In this document: one piece after another, positions 44,902 to 54,735 of the stretch | How positions within the stretch are numbered: the first letter of the stretch is position 1 | Layout of the letters: every line of letters begins with the position of its first letter | Assembly: GCA_030429345.1 (NCBI GenBank) | Contig: JAUIFJ010000011.1 | Location: forward strand, 70,795 to 134,794 | Reading direction: 5' to 3' | DNA length: 64,000 nucleotides | DNA from: a bacterium | Lineage (GTDB): Bacteria > CAIWAD01 | Made by a program: the position numbers and the translations under genes | The notes under the pieces: generated by a model | Databases searched by the model: none | Told to the model about the DNA's origin: nothing | The model's input: the letters and a program-made list of their open reading frames with translations, nothing else

Positions 44902-45963
44902 ATGTCTCGCTTCATCCTTTTTCTGCTGTCGCTGCTGCTGCTTGCCTCCGCCGGATTCTCGTCTTCCGACACCCTGCATGTCGGTCTGCGCCTCACTCCG
45001 CCCTTCGCCACCCTGGACGATGCGGGCCGGCCGGAAGGGCTGGCCGCCGGGCTCTTCGAGGAGATTTCCCTGGGCCTGAACCGTCCCTGGACCTGGGAGG
45101 CCGTCGAGCTGCAGGAACTGCTGGACGGCATCCAGGAGCAGCGCTTCGACATTGGCGTCGGCGGCCTGACGATTACCGCCGAACGCGAGGAAGAGATGGA
45201 TTTCAGCCACCGCTTCCATTCCGGCGGCCTGGGAGTGGCCGTGCATCAGCAGTCGGATGGCCTGGGGCCCTTGCGCAGCCTGCTCAGCGGCCCCCTCCTG
45301 CGCGTGCTGGGAGTGCTGGTGATCGTCCTGCTGCTGGTCGGACTGTTGATCTGGCTCCTGGAACGGCGCAGCAATCCGGACGATTTCGGAGGGGGCGCGC
45401 TGAAGGGCATCGGGGCCGGATTCTGGTTCAGCGCGGTGACCATGACCACCGTCGGCTATGGCGACAAGGCGCCGAAGAGCCTGGGCGGGAGGATCCTGAC
45501 CCTCTTCTGGATGTTTGCCGGCCTGATTCTCGCGTCCTCCTTCACGGCGGCAATCACGACGGCCCTGACTGTCGGCCGCCTGGAGAGCGGGATCTCTTCC
45601 TTGAAGGATCTCCGCGGCCAGCCCGTGGCGACGCTCAAGGAGAGCACGGCCGTGGACGCGGTGCGCGACTACGGCCTGGCGGCCGTCAGTTTCGCGACCA
45701 TCGACGAGTGCCTGGATGCGCTGCAGAGGGAAGAAGTCCGTGCCGTGATCTACGACTCGGCCATTCTCCGCTACATCCTGCTGGGCGGCTACCCGGAACT
45801 GCGCCTGCTTCCCGATGAATTCTATGTGCGACACTACGGCTTCCTGCTGCCCCAGGATTCGCCGCTGCGCGAGCCGCTGAACCGTGAGCTTCTGCGCGTG
45901 CTGGAGGAAGAGCGCTGGATCAGCCTCAAGCGCCGCTGGCTGGGGCAGGACCAGGAACGATGA
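44902..45963 (+). CDS. GluR0-like ligand-gated potassium channel
   Basis: A 353-residue protein in which a family-3 periplasmic amino-acid-binding domain is split by a K+ channel pore. A signal peptide (residues 1-21) is followed by the first ligand-binding lobe, membrane helix 1 (about 132-153), a pore helix and selectivity filter TVGYGD at 183-188, membrane helix 2 (about 197-219), and the second lobe (about 230-345). This matches the prokaryotic ionotropic glutamate receptor GluR0 in order and size. It probably opens a K+ conductance upon binding an amino acid or related solute. ATG 44902 fits the signal peptide. Confidence 0.92.
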   Translation: MSRFILFLLSLLLLASAGFSSSDTLHVGLRLTPPFATLDDAGRPEGLAAGLFEEISLGLNRPWTWEAVELQELLDGIQEQRFDIGVGGLTITAEREEEMDFSHRFHSGGLGVAVHQQSDGLGPLRSLLSGPLLRVLGVLVIVLLLVGLLIWLLERRSNPDDFGGGALKGIGAGFWFSAVTMTTVGYGDKAPKSLGGRILTLFWMFAGLILASSFTAAITTALTVGRLESGISSLKDLRGQPVATLKESTAVDAVRDYGLAAVSFATIDECLDALQREEVRAVIYDSAILRYILLGGYPELRLLPDEFYVRHYGFLLPQDSPLREPLNRELLRVLEEERWISLKRRWLGQDQER

Positions 45964-46664
45964 CTCCCGGCAGCTGCGCGAAATCGATCCTGTCCGAACT
46001 GCGCGCCCTGGGGCCCGGGCCGCGGGACGGGCATCGTCCGAGCGCGGAAAGAGACCTGGGCGTCTACGCGAAGGACATGGCCGCCGTGTTGCGTGCCTGG
46101 AAGCAGCGCCTCAAGACGGAAGAGGCGGAGTTCGTGATCCAGCTGACGCGGAGCCTGCGCCGATTCGGCGTGCGCGAGTGTAGACAGCTGGGCTGTGAGC
46201 TGCTGGCCGGACATGCCGCGGCCTTCGCCCGTGTCGACCGCGCCCTGCTGGAAGAGTTCGGGACAGGCATGGACAACTGGTCCTGGGTCGACCATTTCGC
46301 CTGCACTTTGGCCGGGCCGGCATGGCGGGCCGGACAACTCCGGGATTCGGTGGTCCTTGCCTGGAGCCGTTCGACGGACCTGTGGTGGAGAAGGGCGGCC
46401 CTCGTGGCGACGGTGCAGCTCAACACGAAGAGCCGCGGGGGCCGCGGGGACGCCGAACGCACCCTGGCCGTCTGCCGCGCACTTGTCGAGGATCACGAGG
46501 AGATGATCGAGAAGGCCCTCAGCTGGGCCCTGCGCTGCCTGGCTCCCTGGGATGCGAAGGCGGTCAGCGGGTTCCTGGAGACGCATGACGCCGCCCTGGG
46601 CACGCGGATCCGGCGCGAAGTAGCACGCAAGCTGCAGACGGGGACGAAGCGCGGCTCTAGTTGA
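45960..46664 (+). CDS. AlkD-like DNA alkylation repair protein
   Basis: A 234-residue HEAT-repeat protein of the AlkD group of DNA glycosylases, which remove N3- and N7-alkylated bases. The segments NWSWVDHFACTLAGP and DLWWRRAALVATVQL match the family's DNA-binding and catalytic regions; the paired aspartate-tryptophan positions appear in DNWSWVDHF. The ATG overlaps the channel gene's stop. The 3' end overlaps the M28 peptidase gene convergently by 8 bp. Catalytic competence was not proven residue by residue. Confidence 0.8.
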   Translation: MTPGSCAKSILSELRALGPGPRDGHRPSAERDLGVYAKDMAAVLRAWKQRLKTEEAEFVIQLTRSLRRFGVRECRQLGCELLAGHAAAFARVDRALLEEFGTGMDNWSWVDHFACTLAGPAWRAGQLRDSVVLAWSRSTDLWWRRAALVATVQLNTKSRGGRGDAERTLAVCRALVEDHEEMIEKALSWALRCLAPWDAKAVSGFLETHDAALGTRIRREVARKLQTGTKRGSS

Positions 46665-47583
46665 GCCCCTTGAGCACTTCCCAGACGACCTCTCCGACGA
46701 TGCCGAGGCTTTCGGCGCTGCACTGGTCGGGTGTGTCACGGTTCGTGTGCCAGGCGGGATAGTCGAAATCGATGATGTTGATCACCGGAATGCCGACCTC
46801 GATCAGCGGCACGTGGTCGTCGAGGATCTGCTGGCCGATCTCGTCGACGAAGATGTGCTCGTAGCCCAGGGCTTTCGCCGTGCCCCAGACCTGCCCGACC
46901 AGCGGGCGATTGGCGATCAGGCTGTTGACCTCCACCGGAATGCGCAGGTCGCGATCCCCGATCATGTCCAGGTTCATGCCCAGGGAGGGGCGGGGGTCGG
47001 GAATGTTCTGCGCGAAATAGCGTGATCCGATCAGGTATTGGTGGGAATCGCCTTCCTCGCCCCAGTCCTCGCCGTCATAGAGCACAATGTCCACGCCGAC
47101 GGCCACGGGCTGCTCCTTCAGCAGGCGGGCCAGTTCCAGCAGCACCACGACTCCGCTGGCGGCGTCGTTGGCGCCGACGAGCGGAACGGCGGCCTTGTCC
47201 GGATCCGTTTCCCGGTCCGAGAAGGGGCGGCTTTCCCAGTGCGCGCTGAGCAGGATGCGCCGTGATTCAAAGGGATTGAAACGGCAGAGGATGTTCGACA
47301 ATTCCAGGTAGGGCTTGTCCCTGTCGTACATCGGGTGCTTCTCTTCCACCGGGTGCTGGAAGTTCTGCAGGAAGGTCACATCGCCCAGGTCTTCCAGGCG
47401 CTCCACGATCCAGTCCCTGGCCACCGTGTGACCAGGCGCTCCGGGATAGCGGGGCCCGATGTCGCAGAAGGCGATCAGGTCCTCCATGGCCTTCTCGCCC
47501 GAGAATTCGGAAGCGAGGCCAGTGCCGGTCGCGGCCAGCAGGCAAGAGGTCGTCAGGCCCAGGAACAGGCTTCGCATGCTCAT
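46657..47583 (-). CDS. Exported M28-family zinc peptidase / glutaminyl cyclase-like
   Basis: A 308-residue secreted enzyme with a signal peptide (residues about 4-24). Zinc-ligand regions are present in order: SAHWESRP with H115, GANDAASGV with D140, YDGEDWG with E172 after D170, MNLDMIGD, and the C-terminal PAWHTNRDTP His. Members of this group include glutaminyl-peptide cyclotransferases as well as aminopeptidases; the sequence EDWGEEGDSHQYLIGSRYFA favours the cyclotransferase-like branch slightly. It is downstream of sprA on the same strand and its start overlaps the sprA stop by 4 bp. Confidence 0.87.
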   Translation of the reverse strand: MSMRSLFLGLTTSCLLAATGTGLASEFSGEKAMEDLIAFCDIGPRYPGAPGHTVARDWIVERLEDLGDVTFLQNFQHPVEEKHPMYDRDKPYLELSNILCRFNPFESRRILLSAHWESRPFSDRETDPDKAAVPLVGANDAASGVVVLLELARLLKEQPVAVGVDIVLYDGEDWGEEGDSHQYLIGSRYFAQNIPDPRPSLGMNLDMIGDRDLRIPVEVNSLIANRPLVGQVWGTAKALGYEHIFVDEIGQQILDDHVPLIEVGIPVINIIDFDYPAWHTNRDTPDQCSAESLGIVGEVVWEVLKGLN

Positions 47584-50500
47584 CGGTTTCCTCCCGAGCC
47601 GCCGCGGCGGCCGCGGCTGTTGCGGATCTGGATCGTGCAGTTCACGCCGAACTCGGTGTAGGAGGTCTTGTTGCTGATGGTGCCCGTCTCGCTGGAACCG
47701 AATTCGTAGAAGGCGCCGCCGCTCACATTGGTGCTGAACTGGAAGTCGGCGCTTCCGCGCAGCGTCCAGCTGCGGTCCTCCTGCGGCGTGTTCCAGACCA
47801 GTTCCTCCAGCGCCTCCTCGCCGTTCTCCTGCGGCGTTCTGCGAGTGGTACTGTTGATCGAGGTGTCCAGGTTCCGCGTGTACTCCAGCCTCAGGGTGGT
47901 CTGGTTGCGGAAGGGGGTCTTCATGAAAGGCAGCTTGAAGCCCTTCTCCAGCCGCCGGTTTCCGGAGATCGAGAGGCTGTTGCGGCTGGTGTAGCTCAGG
48001 CTGCGGCTGTCCGAGTCCGGGTCGTTGACGCGGATCGAGCGGTTGGCGTTGTAGTTCAGGCTGCCGCTCCAGCCCTTGCCGGTGTTGAAGTCCAGGCCGA
48101 CCAGCGGACTGAAGGAGCGGCTGAAGTTCAGCTGGCTGCGGAACAGGCCGCCGCTCGTGCTCGCGCTGTAGGAGGTCTGCAGGCGCCCGGTGTAGTTGTG
48201 ATTCATGTTCACGCTGTTGAAGGCGCTCTTCAAGAGCGGCAGCTTTTCCAGGCCGCCAATGGAGAAACTGTAGTTGGGAATGGCCCGCAGGGCGGGGTTC
48301 CCGCCGATCACGTCGCCGTCTCCCAGCGTCCCCTTGCCCAGCAGTTCCTCGTTGTCGAAGTCGTACCAGCCGTTCTCGCTTTCCGAGCGGATGGTCTCCC
48401 GCTCGTCGGTGAAGCTCTGGCTGAACTCGTACTCGTAGCTCAGGTCCAGCGGAATGCGGGGGATCACCTTGAGCTGCGTGTTCAGGCGGTAGTCGTAGCC
48501 GAAGGTGCGCTGCGACTGGACCGTGTAGTTGCCTACATTGATCGTGTCGATTCCCGTATCACGGCTGAGGCCCAGCTGGTAGGCCAGGCTGGCGTGGCGA
48601 TCCGTCCAGTCGCTCGTCCAGGGATAGACCGCCTGGCCCGGATTGGTGAAGCTGTTGTTGCGGTTGAAGTTGATGCTCAGGTCGTCGAGAACCTCCGTCA
48701 ACAGGGCCAGTCGGTGATACACGGCGCGCGTGCCGCGTGCCAGGATCCCCGGGCCCTTGTCCTCTTCCGGCTCTTCCTGGATCACGGGTCCGGCGCTTTC
48801 CCGCGCCTCGACGGAATCCGGCAAGGCGGCGGCAGGCAGGCTCTCTTCCGTGTCCAGGCTGTCGCTGCCGCTTTCCCCCATGCGGGAGAAGACGGGTTCC
48901 TGGCCCTCGTCCCTGCCGGCCATGTCTTCCCGGCTCGCCTCGAGGGGCGGCGGCGGCGGCGGAAGCAGGTCGTTCCCGTCCACGGTGCCGTCCTCGCCGT
49001 TCTTGCGCGCCTCTTTCTCCTGGCGCTTGCGCTCCTTTTCCGCCTTCCGCTCCTCGCGGCGTTCCTGGCGCTCGGCCTTCTTGCGCTGGCGCTCCTCGGC
49101 CCGCTCGGCCTTCCGCTCCTGGTGCGTGTTCTTGATTTCACGCATCTCCTCGGTATCGAGGAAGAGCATGGTCTGCAGGACCTGCGGCGTCTGCAGGCGG
49201 AAGCGCGTGCTGAAGTCGCCGCGGCTGGCCACATCCACGCCGCGGGCAGGCTCGATCAGTGTGCGCCGCCAGGTATAGCTGCTCGAGTAGCTGAAGCTCG
49301 TGCTGAGCCAGTCCAGCAGGTCCGGGTCGAAACTGGCGCTGAAGGGCTGGCTGATGTTGTGATCCCCCTCGAAGAAGCCGGCGCTGCCCTCCAGCCAGCG
49401 CTCGTAGCCCTCGTAGAAGGCGTCGTCCGATTCGCGGGTCGGGTCGTCTTCCGGAACGGTCGTGAGACGCCGGTCGAAAAGCAGGTTGTTCTGGTACTGG
49501 CGGCTGATGTTGAAGCCCAGGTTGCTGAAGAGCTGCCAGCCGGTCGAGGCGTTGCGGTCCAGCGTATACTGCTCGGTGTGGAGGAAGGTGCCGTCCCGGT
49601 CCAGCTTGTCGCGCAGCGTGCGGCGGGCCGAGGCGGTCAGGTTCAGGTTGGTGGGGAAGTAGTTCAGCTCCACTTCGCCCAGTCCGCCGATCAGCGGCCA
49701 GTCGGGCACGAAGACCAGCGGCTGCAGGCGGTGCTTCCAGTTGAAGTTGCCGCTGTTGAAGCCGACGTTGAAGTTCTGTGTCACGGTCGTGTCGCCGGCG
49801 ACCAGCTTGTTGCGGCTGACGGTCTCGGCAATGTCGTAGCTCAGGGAGACCTTATCGACGAGCACGCGGCCGACCAGCGACTCGGACTCGTTCTTGTCGA
49901 AGCCGATGCGCGCGTTGCGGCGGCGTGAGACATCCTCGACCCATTCCGGATGGTCGTCGGGATCCACCTCGTCGTCGTCGTTGGGGAAGTACTTGGGCAG
50001 CTTGAAGTCGTGCGACCAGCTGCCGGATACGGCGATGCTCGTGTTCCACGAAGGGGGCAGGAAGCGCCCCAGGTCCGTGTTGCCGTTGAAACTGCGCTTG
50101 CGCTGGAAGGTCTGGTTCGTGCCCGAGCTGCGCTGTTTCACATTGTGGAACTCGGCATCCTGCTGCTCGAAGTTGACATCCATGCGCAGGAAGTCGCTGA
50201 ACTTGGCGTCGACCTCCGCTCGCACGGCGGTGGCGTTCTCCTTCTTGACATCGGAAACGCGCAGCTCATTGAACCAGACTTCGGTCGTCGCGGGACGCGC
50301 GTCGTGGTTCTTGACGCCGAAGAGCAGCGTGCGCACCTGGTTGATCGAGGGACTGCCGACCACGCGGACCTGCCCCCCGTCGCTCAGGAGGATCGGCTTG
50401 TCCGGCTCCTCCTGCTGCTTGCGCGCCTCGCTGAAGGTTTCCAGTCCGGTGATCTCCCGCAGGATGATGTCCACGGAGTTGCTCTCCGCCCAGCCTTCCT

Positions 50501-53500
50501 CGATGAACTTGCTGTACTCGTAGTAGTTGCCCTCGCTGGACTGGATGCGGAAGATGAATTCCAGCTTGTCCTCGCCGACGAAATCGACCACGCCGGGCAG
50601 CTCGCCGCTTTCCGCCGTTCTCGTGAAGGAGCCGCCGTGCAGGAACATGCGCAGCTTGCGGTACTCGGTGAAGCTGGCGGCGGTGGCGAACTGCTTGCGC
50701 GCCCAGGCCGTCTGGCCGAAGGGCATGTCCTCGAGTTGCATCACGAGGCTCTGCTCGCGGCTGACCTGGTTGGTCAGGAAGTCCAGCTGGCCCTGCACGC
50801 CCGGCGGGCCGTAGTAGTCCTGCCGGTTGTCGAAGTTGTTGAGCACGGTCAGCTCGTAGTGGCTTGTATCACTGTCGGCGATCTGGATCTCGCGCCATTC
50901 GTTGCCGACCACGTTGAACTCGACCAGGTCCATCGTCAGCGGCTCGACATTGCCGGTGAACCACAGGCGCACGCCGTTGACCAGGGTCAGGCTGGGCGCG
51001 CCGACGCGCTCGGCCTCGTCCGGGTCCAGGGGAATGCGCACGTAATACCAGTCGTTGTCCAGCGGCGAGGCGTAGACCGGGAATTCCGGGTGGTTCGGAT
51101 TGAGCGGGATCGAGTAGGTGTAGTACGCGTCTTCCTGGTCCAGGCTCTTGTTGCCGTTGCGGTCCTCCGTGTCCGGGTAGTTCTGCTCGGCGTTCAGCCG
51201 GTTGCCTTCCCAGCCGTGTCCCCTGTCGAATCCGTCGACAGCGGGGTCGTTGTCCGGCAACACGGTCAGTTCGGTCGGGCTGCGCACCCAGTTGTCGTAG
51301 GACCAGGGCTCGGCGGGTTCCTTGACGCCGTTGAAATTGATGTCCCAGAAGTCGTAGGGCAGTTCCGTGCTCAGACCCGTCGCGCCGAAGAGCTCGTCCG
51401 GCATCGGCCAGGGCGGGTCCTCGCCGATGGCCCCGTCCAGGCCCACGTCCTCGCTGGTCGCCAGCAGATTGTCGTTGTTGATGTCCTCGGTGTCGAGGGT
51501 GCCGTTGGGGATCACATCCTCGCTGACGCGCCCCAGGTCGATGTGCATCGTGCCGCTGCGGTCGCCGTAGGCGCGGAAAGTCAGTTCCAGGTATTTCTTG
51601 TCGCTCAGGTCGTCGTAGGCGCCGCGGAAGTCGTAGTAGATGCCGCCCCAGCCGTCTCGCCGCTCGATGGGCGTGCCGTTGGGGCCGATCTCCGTGTCCG
51701 TGCCGACCTGGCTCTCCAGGGTGAAGGGGTAGTAGTGGATGCGGAAGACGCGCAGGTTGTTTTCCGCGGTCTGGTTGTCGCCCTGTTGGAACTGCTTCCA
51801 GATGTCGCGCGCCTCCACGCGGTCCCGCGGATTCCACCAGCCGATCTGTCCGCGGTAGCCCAGAATGCCGTTGGCCGGCCGGGAGCTGATGAACCACTGG
51901 TTGTGACTCAGGCCCATGGGGATTTCCTGCTTCGAGCTCTCGAAGTCGTCCACGTAGGCCACGCCGTTGTTGTCCCCCGTGTTGCCGTTGTTGCTCGGAT
52001 TGGGATCCGGCAGCACCATGGCGAACTCGGCTTCCAGGTTGAGCTCCGACTCGGCATCGGCCTCCACCAGGGGCAGGGCGTCTACAAGGGAGGTCATCAG
52101 CCGCGGCTTGAAGCCGATCTTCCCGTTTACATCGAAGATCAGGTTCTTGATCGGCTCGTTGCCCAGGCGGATCTTCCGCTCGCTGCTCTCCTCGTTGAAG
52201 TAGATCATGCTCGCGCCCAGGAAGTTGTTCTGTCCCAGGTCGTACTTGGCGCTCAGGCCGGCATAGGTCTTCTTGCGCAGCTGGAAGAGCTGCGGCGTCT
52301 CGTAGGTGACCTCGATCTCCTGGTTGGGCGCCGTATACTGTGCGTTCGTGATGCGCACGATGCCGGCGAACTCGTCCAGTTCGTAGTCCGTGCCCTCGGT
52401 GAGACGGCGCCCGTTGGCCGTCACGCTGACATTGGTCACATTCCAGCCCAGGCTGATCACTTCCGTGCCCACCTGTGCCGTGCTCTCCAGCGTATACTTC
52501 GAGATCAGGTCCAGGTAGTCGATGGCCGTCTCGCGGATCGAGTAGAGCGTGTCGATCTCCGCCGCGTCCTCAAAGGGCGTATAGCGCGAATCGGTGGTGG
52601 AATTGACCACGTTCGGCAGCACGGTCCGTCCCGAGGGATTGTCACTCAGCGCCACGTTCCAGGTCGTGTCCGCGCCGAAGGGCTCGACGACGGGAAACCA
52701 CAGCTCGCCCTTTTCCGTGTCCAGCCAGTCCAGGTCGACCTTGCCGTCCTTTCCGGGAATGCCGGTGGCGTTGTTCTTCGTGTCCAGGTAGAACAGCGAG
52801 AGGTAGCTGTCGCTGCCCTGGCTGGGATTGCCCGTGCTGCCGCTTCGCGTCTGCAGGATGCGCATGCTGAAGTCGCCGTCCTCCGCGTTCTGCGCGTTCA
52901 TGCGGTAGACGTTCTTCAGCTGCAGCTCCCAGTAGGGATCCGTGTCCGGACTCATGTTCTGCGGCACGAGGACGACCACCTCGTCGCCGTTGGCGGCCGT
53001 GTTGCCGTTGTTCCCCGTGAGCACGCCCTGGTTGAAGGGGCCGTGTGTCAGCCCGCTCTGGGCGAGGGTGATCTGCCCGTCGAAGAGGCCTGGTGTGGAG
53101 GTCGAGTAGGCCATGGCGACGAACTCGTTGCGGCTGGGGCGGAAGTTGAGCCTCACGATGCCGCGGTAGGGATCGATCTCGAAGTCCAGGTCCTCCGTCG
53201 TGCCCGGCGTCCAGGTCTGGGGGATCATCAGGTAGCCGCCCTCGAAGGGGCTGGGCCCGCCCGGTTCGGGGTGGGCCAGCTGCAGCTCCTTGCGCTCGGC
53301 GTCGTCGGCGGCCGAAAAGCGGAAGAGCGTGAAGCGCGTGATGCGCGCATCCTCGATGTAGTTGTGATCCATCGTCCCGGAGGTATACATGCGGTAGCGG
53401 TCGCGGTAGAAGGAATTGATGAAGAAGATGTTCTTCACCCAGTCGCCCAGGTTGCGCTCGGTCAGGCTTTCGCTGCTGCCGTCGCCACGGGCCTTCTGGC

Positions 53501-54518
53501 TCTTCGACTCGTTGCGCTCGCTGGAGGCGACGCCGGTCAGCTCCAGGGGGCCGAAGCGGGTGACGGCCTTCAGGCCGAAGAGGCCGCTGGAGCGCTCGCT
53601 GAAATTGACAAAGCGCGTCGAGGGCAGGCTGAGCGAGATGTTGCCCACCTGCAGGCTCTGGATCACCTCTTCCGGCTCGCCGGTGTAGGTGATCGAGAGA
53701 CTGTTCTCGAAATCGAAGGTGCGTTCCGTGTCCTGGTCGATGTGCACATCCACCTTCTCGCCGATCTTGCCGACCACGGTGAACTGCTGGCTCTGTTCCA
53801 GGTTGAAGTTGCTGTTGTTGTTGGCGAACTGGCTGGCGCTTTCCGATTCGCGCTTCTCGCGACGGAAGGCGCCGCGAATGCCGATCTGGCCGGTGACATT
53901 CATGCCGATGCGGCCGCTGCCGAAAATGCGCTGGAAGGTCTGGCTGCGGATCTTGAAGGGAATGTCGATCTGGATATGCTCGCCCGTGGAGCTGCCTCCG
54001 CCGAGGCTCTCTTCCTGGATGTCCTTGCGCAGCAAGGAGTGGTTGCGGTCCCGCCGTTGGCTTTCGCGCAGCTGCTCGAAGCTCAGGAAGCGGGTTTCCA
54101 GCAACTGGCCGCTGTAGTCGTAGCGGCGCTGCACCACGCCCGTCGCCAGGGTGTCCAGGACGATGCGCCCTGGCGCCAGGCCGAGCAGGTTGTTCAGGGA
54201 TGCATCCGGGGCCGTGCCCAGCCAATCCGTGGAAGCGCCGCTTCGAAAGCCGGTTTGCAGGGAGCGGTCCTCTTCCTGCGCCGTCAGCCGGGCACAGAAC
54301 AGCCCGACCAGCAGAAGTGCCAGTCCGAGCGCATGCCATCCTCGAGTGGGAATCCCTTGCCTCTTCAGTGGTGAGATGTGGGGTGTCCTTTGGAAGTCCT
54401 TGAGCGGGAAAGCCCTGCTTTCCTGCGCCGCCGCGAGAAAATCCTTAGCAGTAGATCCGGATGGTCCTCCTTTCGGACACGAGACAAGGCAGAACGGTCT
54501 GCCGGCGAAGTCGCCCAT
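47580..54518 (-). CDS. sprA: SprA/Sov, T9SS outer-membrane translocon
   Basis: A giant protein of up to 2312 residues, matching the SprA/Sov translocon of the type IX secretion system, which forms a very large 36-stranded outer-membrane barrel. A signal peptide is visible (LGLALLLVGLFCARLTAQ, roughly residues 64-81 of the longest form). Repeated amphipathic strands continue to an aromatic C-terminus region. Residues about 1790-1920 carry an unusual, very charged Arg/Lys/Glu-rich segment with a proline run (PPPPPP), unlike the rest. The true start is unclear: the ORF's GTG/ATG at 54518 has no ribosome-binding site, and the signal peptide begins some 55-60 codons later with no ATG, GTG or TTG before it. 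The window's selenoprotein carries the matching sorting signal. Confidence 0.93.
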   Translation of the reverse strand: MGDFAGRPFCLVSCPKGGPSGSTAKDFLAAAQESRAFPLKDFQRTPHISPLKRQGIPTRGWHALGLALLLVGLFCARLTAQEEDRSLQTGFRSGASTDWLGTAPDASLNNLLGLAPGRIVLDTLATGVVQRRYDYSGQLLETRFLSFEQLRESQRRDRNHSLLRKDIQEESLGGGSSTGEHIQIDIPFKIRSQTFQRIFGSGRIGMNVTGQIGIRGAFRREKRESESASQFANNNSNFNLEQSQQFTVVGKIGEKVDVHIDQDTERTFDFENSLSITYTGEPEEVIQSLQVGNISLSLPSTRFVNFSERSSGLFGLKAVTRFGPLELTGVASSERNESKSQKARGDGSSESLTERNLGDWVKNIFFINSFYRDRYRMYTSGTMDHNYIEDARITRFTLFRFSAADDAERKELQLAHPEPGGPSPFEGGYLMIPQTWTPGTTEDLDFEIDPYRGIVRLNFRPSRNEFVAMAYSTSTPGLFDGQITLAQSGLTHGPFNQGVLTGNNGNTAANGDEVVVLVPQNMSPDTDPYWELQLKNVYRMNAQNAEDGDFSMRILQTRSGSTGNPSQGSDSYLSLFYLDTKNNATGIPGKDGKVDLDWLDTEKGELWFPVVEPFGADTTWNVALSDNPSGRTVLPNVVNSTTDSRYTPFEDAAEIDTLYSIRETAIDYLDLISKYTLESTAQVGTEVISLGWNVTNVSVTANGRRLTEGTDYELDEFAGIVRITNAQYTAPNQEIEVTYETPQLFQLRKKTYAGLSAKYDLGQNNFLGASMIYFNEESSERKIRLGNEPIKNLIFDVNGKIGFKPRLMTSLVDALPLVEADAESELNLEAEFAMVLPDPNPSNNGNTGDNNGVAYVDDFESSKQEIPMGLSHNQWFISSRPANGILGYRGQIGWWNPRDRVEARDIWKQFQQGDNQTAENNLRVFRIHYYPFTLESQVGTDTEIGPNGTPIERRDGWGGIYYDFRGAYDDLSDKKYLELTFRAYGDRSGTMHIDLGRVSEDVIPNGTLDTEDINNDNLLATSEDVGLDGAIGEDPPWPMPDELFGATGLSTELPYDFWDINFNGVKEPAEPWSYDNWVRSPTELTVLPDNDPAVDGFDRGHGWEGNRLNAEQNYPDTEDRNGNKSLDQEDAYYTYSIPLNPNHPEFPVYASPLDNDWYYVRIPLDPDEAERVGAPSLTLVNGVRLWFTGNVEPLTMDLVEFNVVGNEWREIQIADSDTSHYELTVLNNFDNRQDYYGPPGVQGQLDFLTNQVSREQSLVMQLEDMPFGQTAWARKQFATAASFTEYRKLRMFLHGGSFTRTAESGELPGVVDFVGEDKLEFIFRIQSSEGNYYEYSKFIEEGWAESNSVDIILREITGLETFSEARKQQEEPDKPILLSDGGQVRVVGSPSINQVRTLLFGVKNHDARPATTEVWFNELRVSDVKKENATAVRAEVDAKFSDFLRMDVNFEQQDAEFHNVKQRSSGTNQTFQRKRSFNGNTDLGRFLPPSWNTSIAVSGSWSHDFKLPKYFPNDDDEVDPDDHPEWVEDVSRRRNARIGFDKNESESLVGRVLVDKVSLSYDIAETVSRNKLVAGDTTVTQNFNVGFNSGNFNWKHRLQPLVFVPDWPLIGGLGEVELNYFPTNLNLTASARRTLRDKLDRDGTFLHTEQYTLDRNASTGWQLFSNLGFNISRQYQNNLLFDRRLTTVPEDDPTRESDDAFYEGYERWLEGSAGFFEGDHNISQPFSASFDPDLLDWLSTSFSYSSSYTWRRTLIEPARGVDVASRGDFSTRFRLQTPQVLQTMLFLDTEEMREIKNTHQERKAERAEERQRKKAERQERREERKAEKERKRQEKEARKNGEDGTVDGNDLLPPPPPPLEASREDMAGRDEGQEPVFSRMGESGSDSLDTEESLPAAALPDSVEARESAGPVIQEEPEEDKGPGILARGTRAVYHRLALLTEVLDDLSINFNRNNSFTNPGQAVYPWTSDWTDRHASLAYQLGLSRDTGIDTINVGNYTVQSQRTFGYDYRLNTQLKVIPRIPLDLSYEYEFSQSFTDERETIRSESENGWYDFDNEELLGKGTLGDGDVIGGNPALRAIPNYSFSIGGLEKLPLLKSAFNSVNMNHNYTGRLQTSYSASTSGGLFRSQLNFSRSFSPLVGLDFNTGKGWSGSLNYNANRSIRVNDPDSDSRSLSYTSRNSLSISGNRRLEKGFKLPFMKTPFRNQTTLRLEYTRNLDTSINSTTRRTPQENGEEALEELVWNTPQEDRSWTLRGSADFQFSTNVSGGAFYEFGSSETGTISNKTSYTEFGVNCTIQIRNSRGRRGGSGGNR

Positions 54519-54735
54519 GGCTTAAATCGTCAGCCGGGGGCCGGAATTCAAGCGGGGATCGAATCGGATGTCAGGCGTGAGGCGACGGCCAAGGACTCGC
54601 CTGACAGCAGTCGGCAAATATAGGTTTGTGCCTCTAATAGTCAGGATCGATCCGGGTTCCCCGCGGTTCCTGAGAAATGGCAATAAACGCCCATGAGTGC
54701 CGTTTGAGCAGACAGAAACAACAAGGAGAAACCAC

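Noticed and set aside
49950-54374. A plus-strand ORF of 1474 codons opposite sprA
   Set aside because: It is a shadow of the GC-rich sprA codons; the translation is low-complexity Val/Ala/Gln-rich, lacks a ribosome-binding site and known domains, while the minus strand has a clear SprA.
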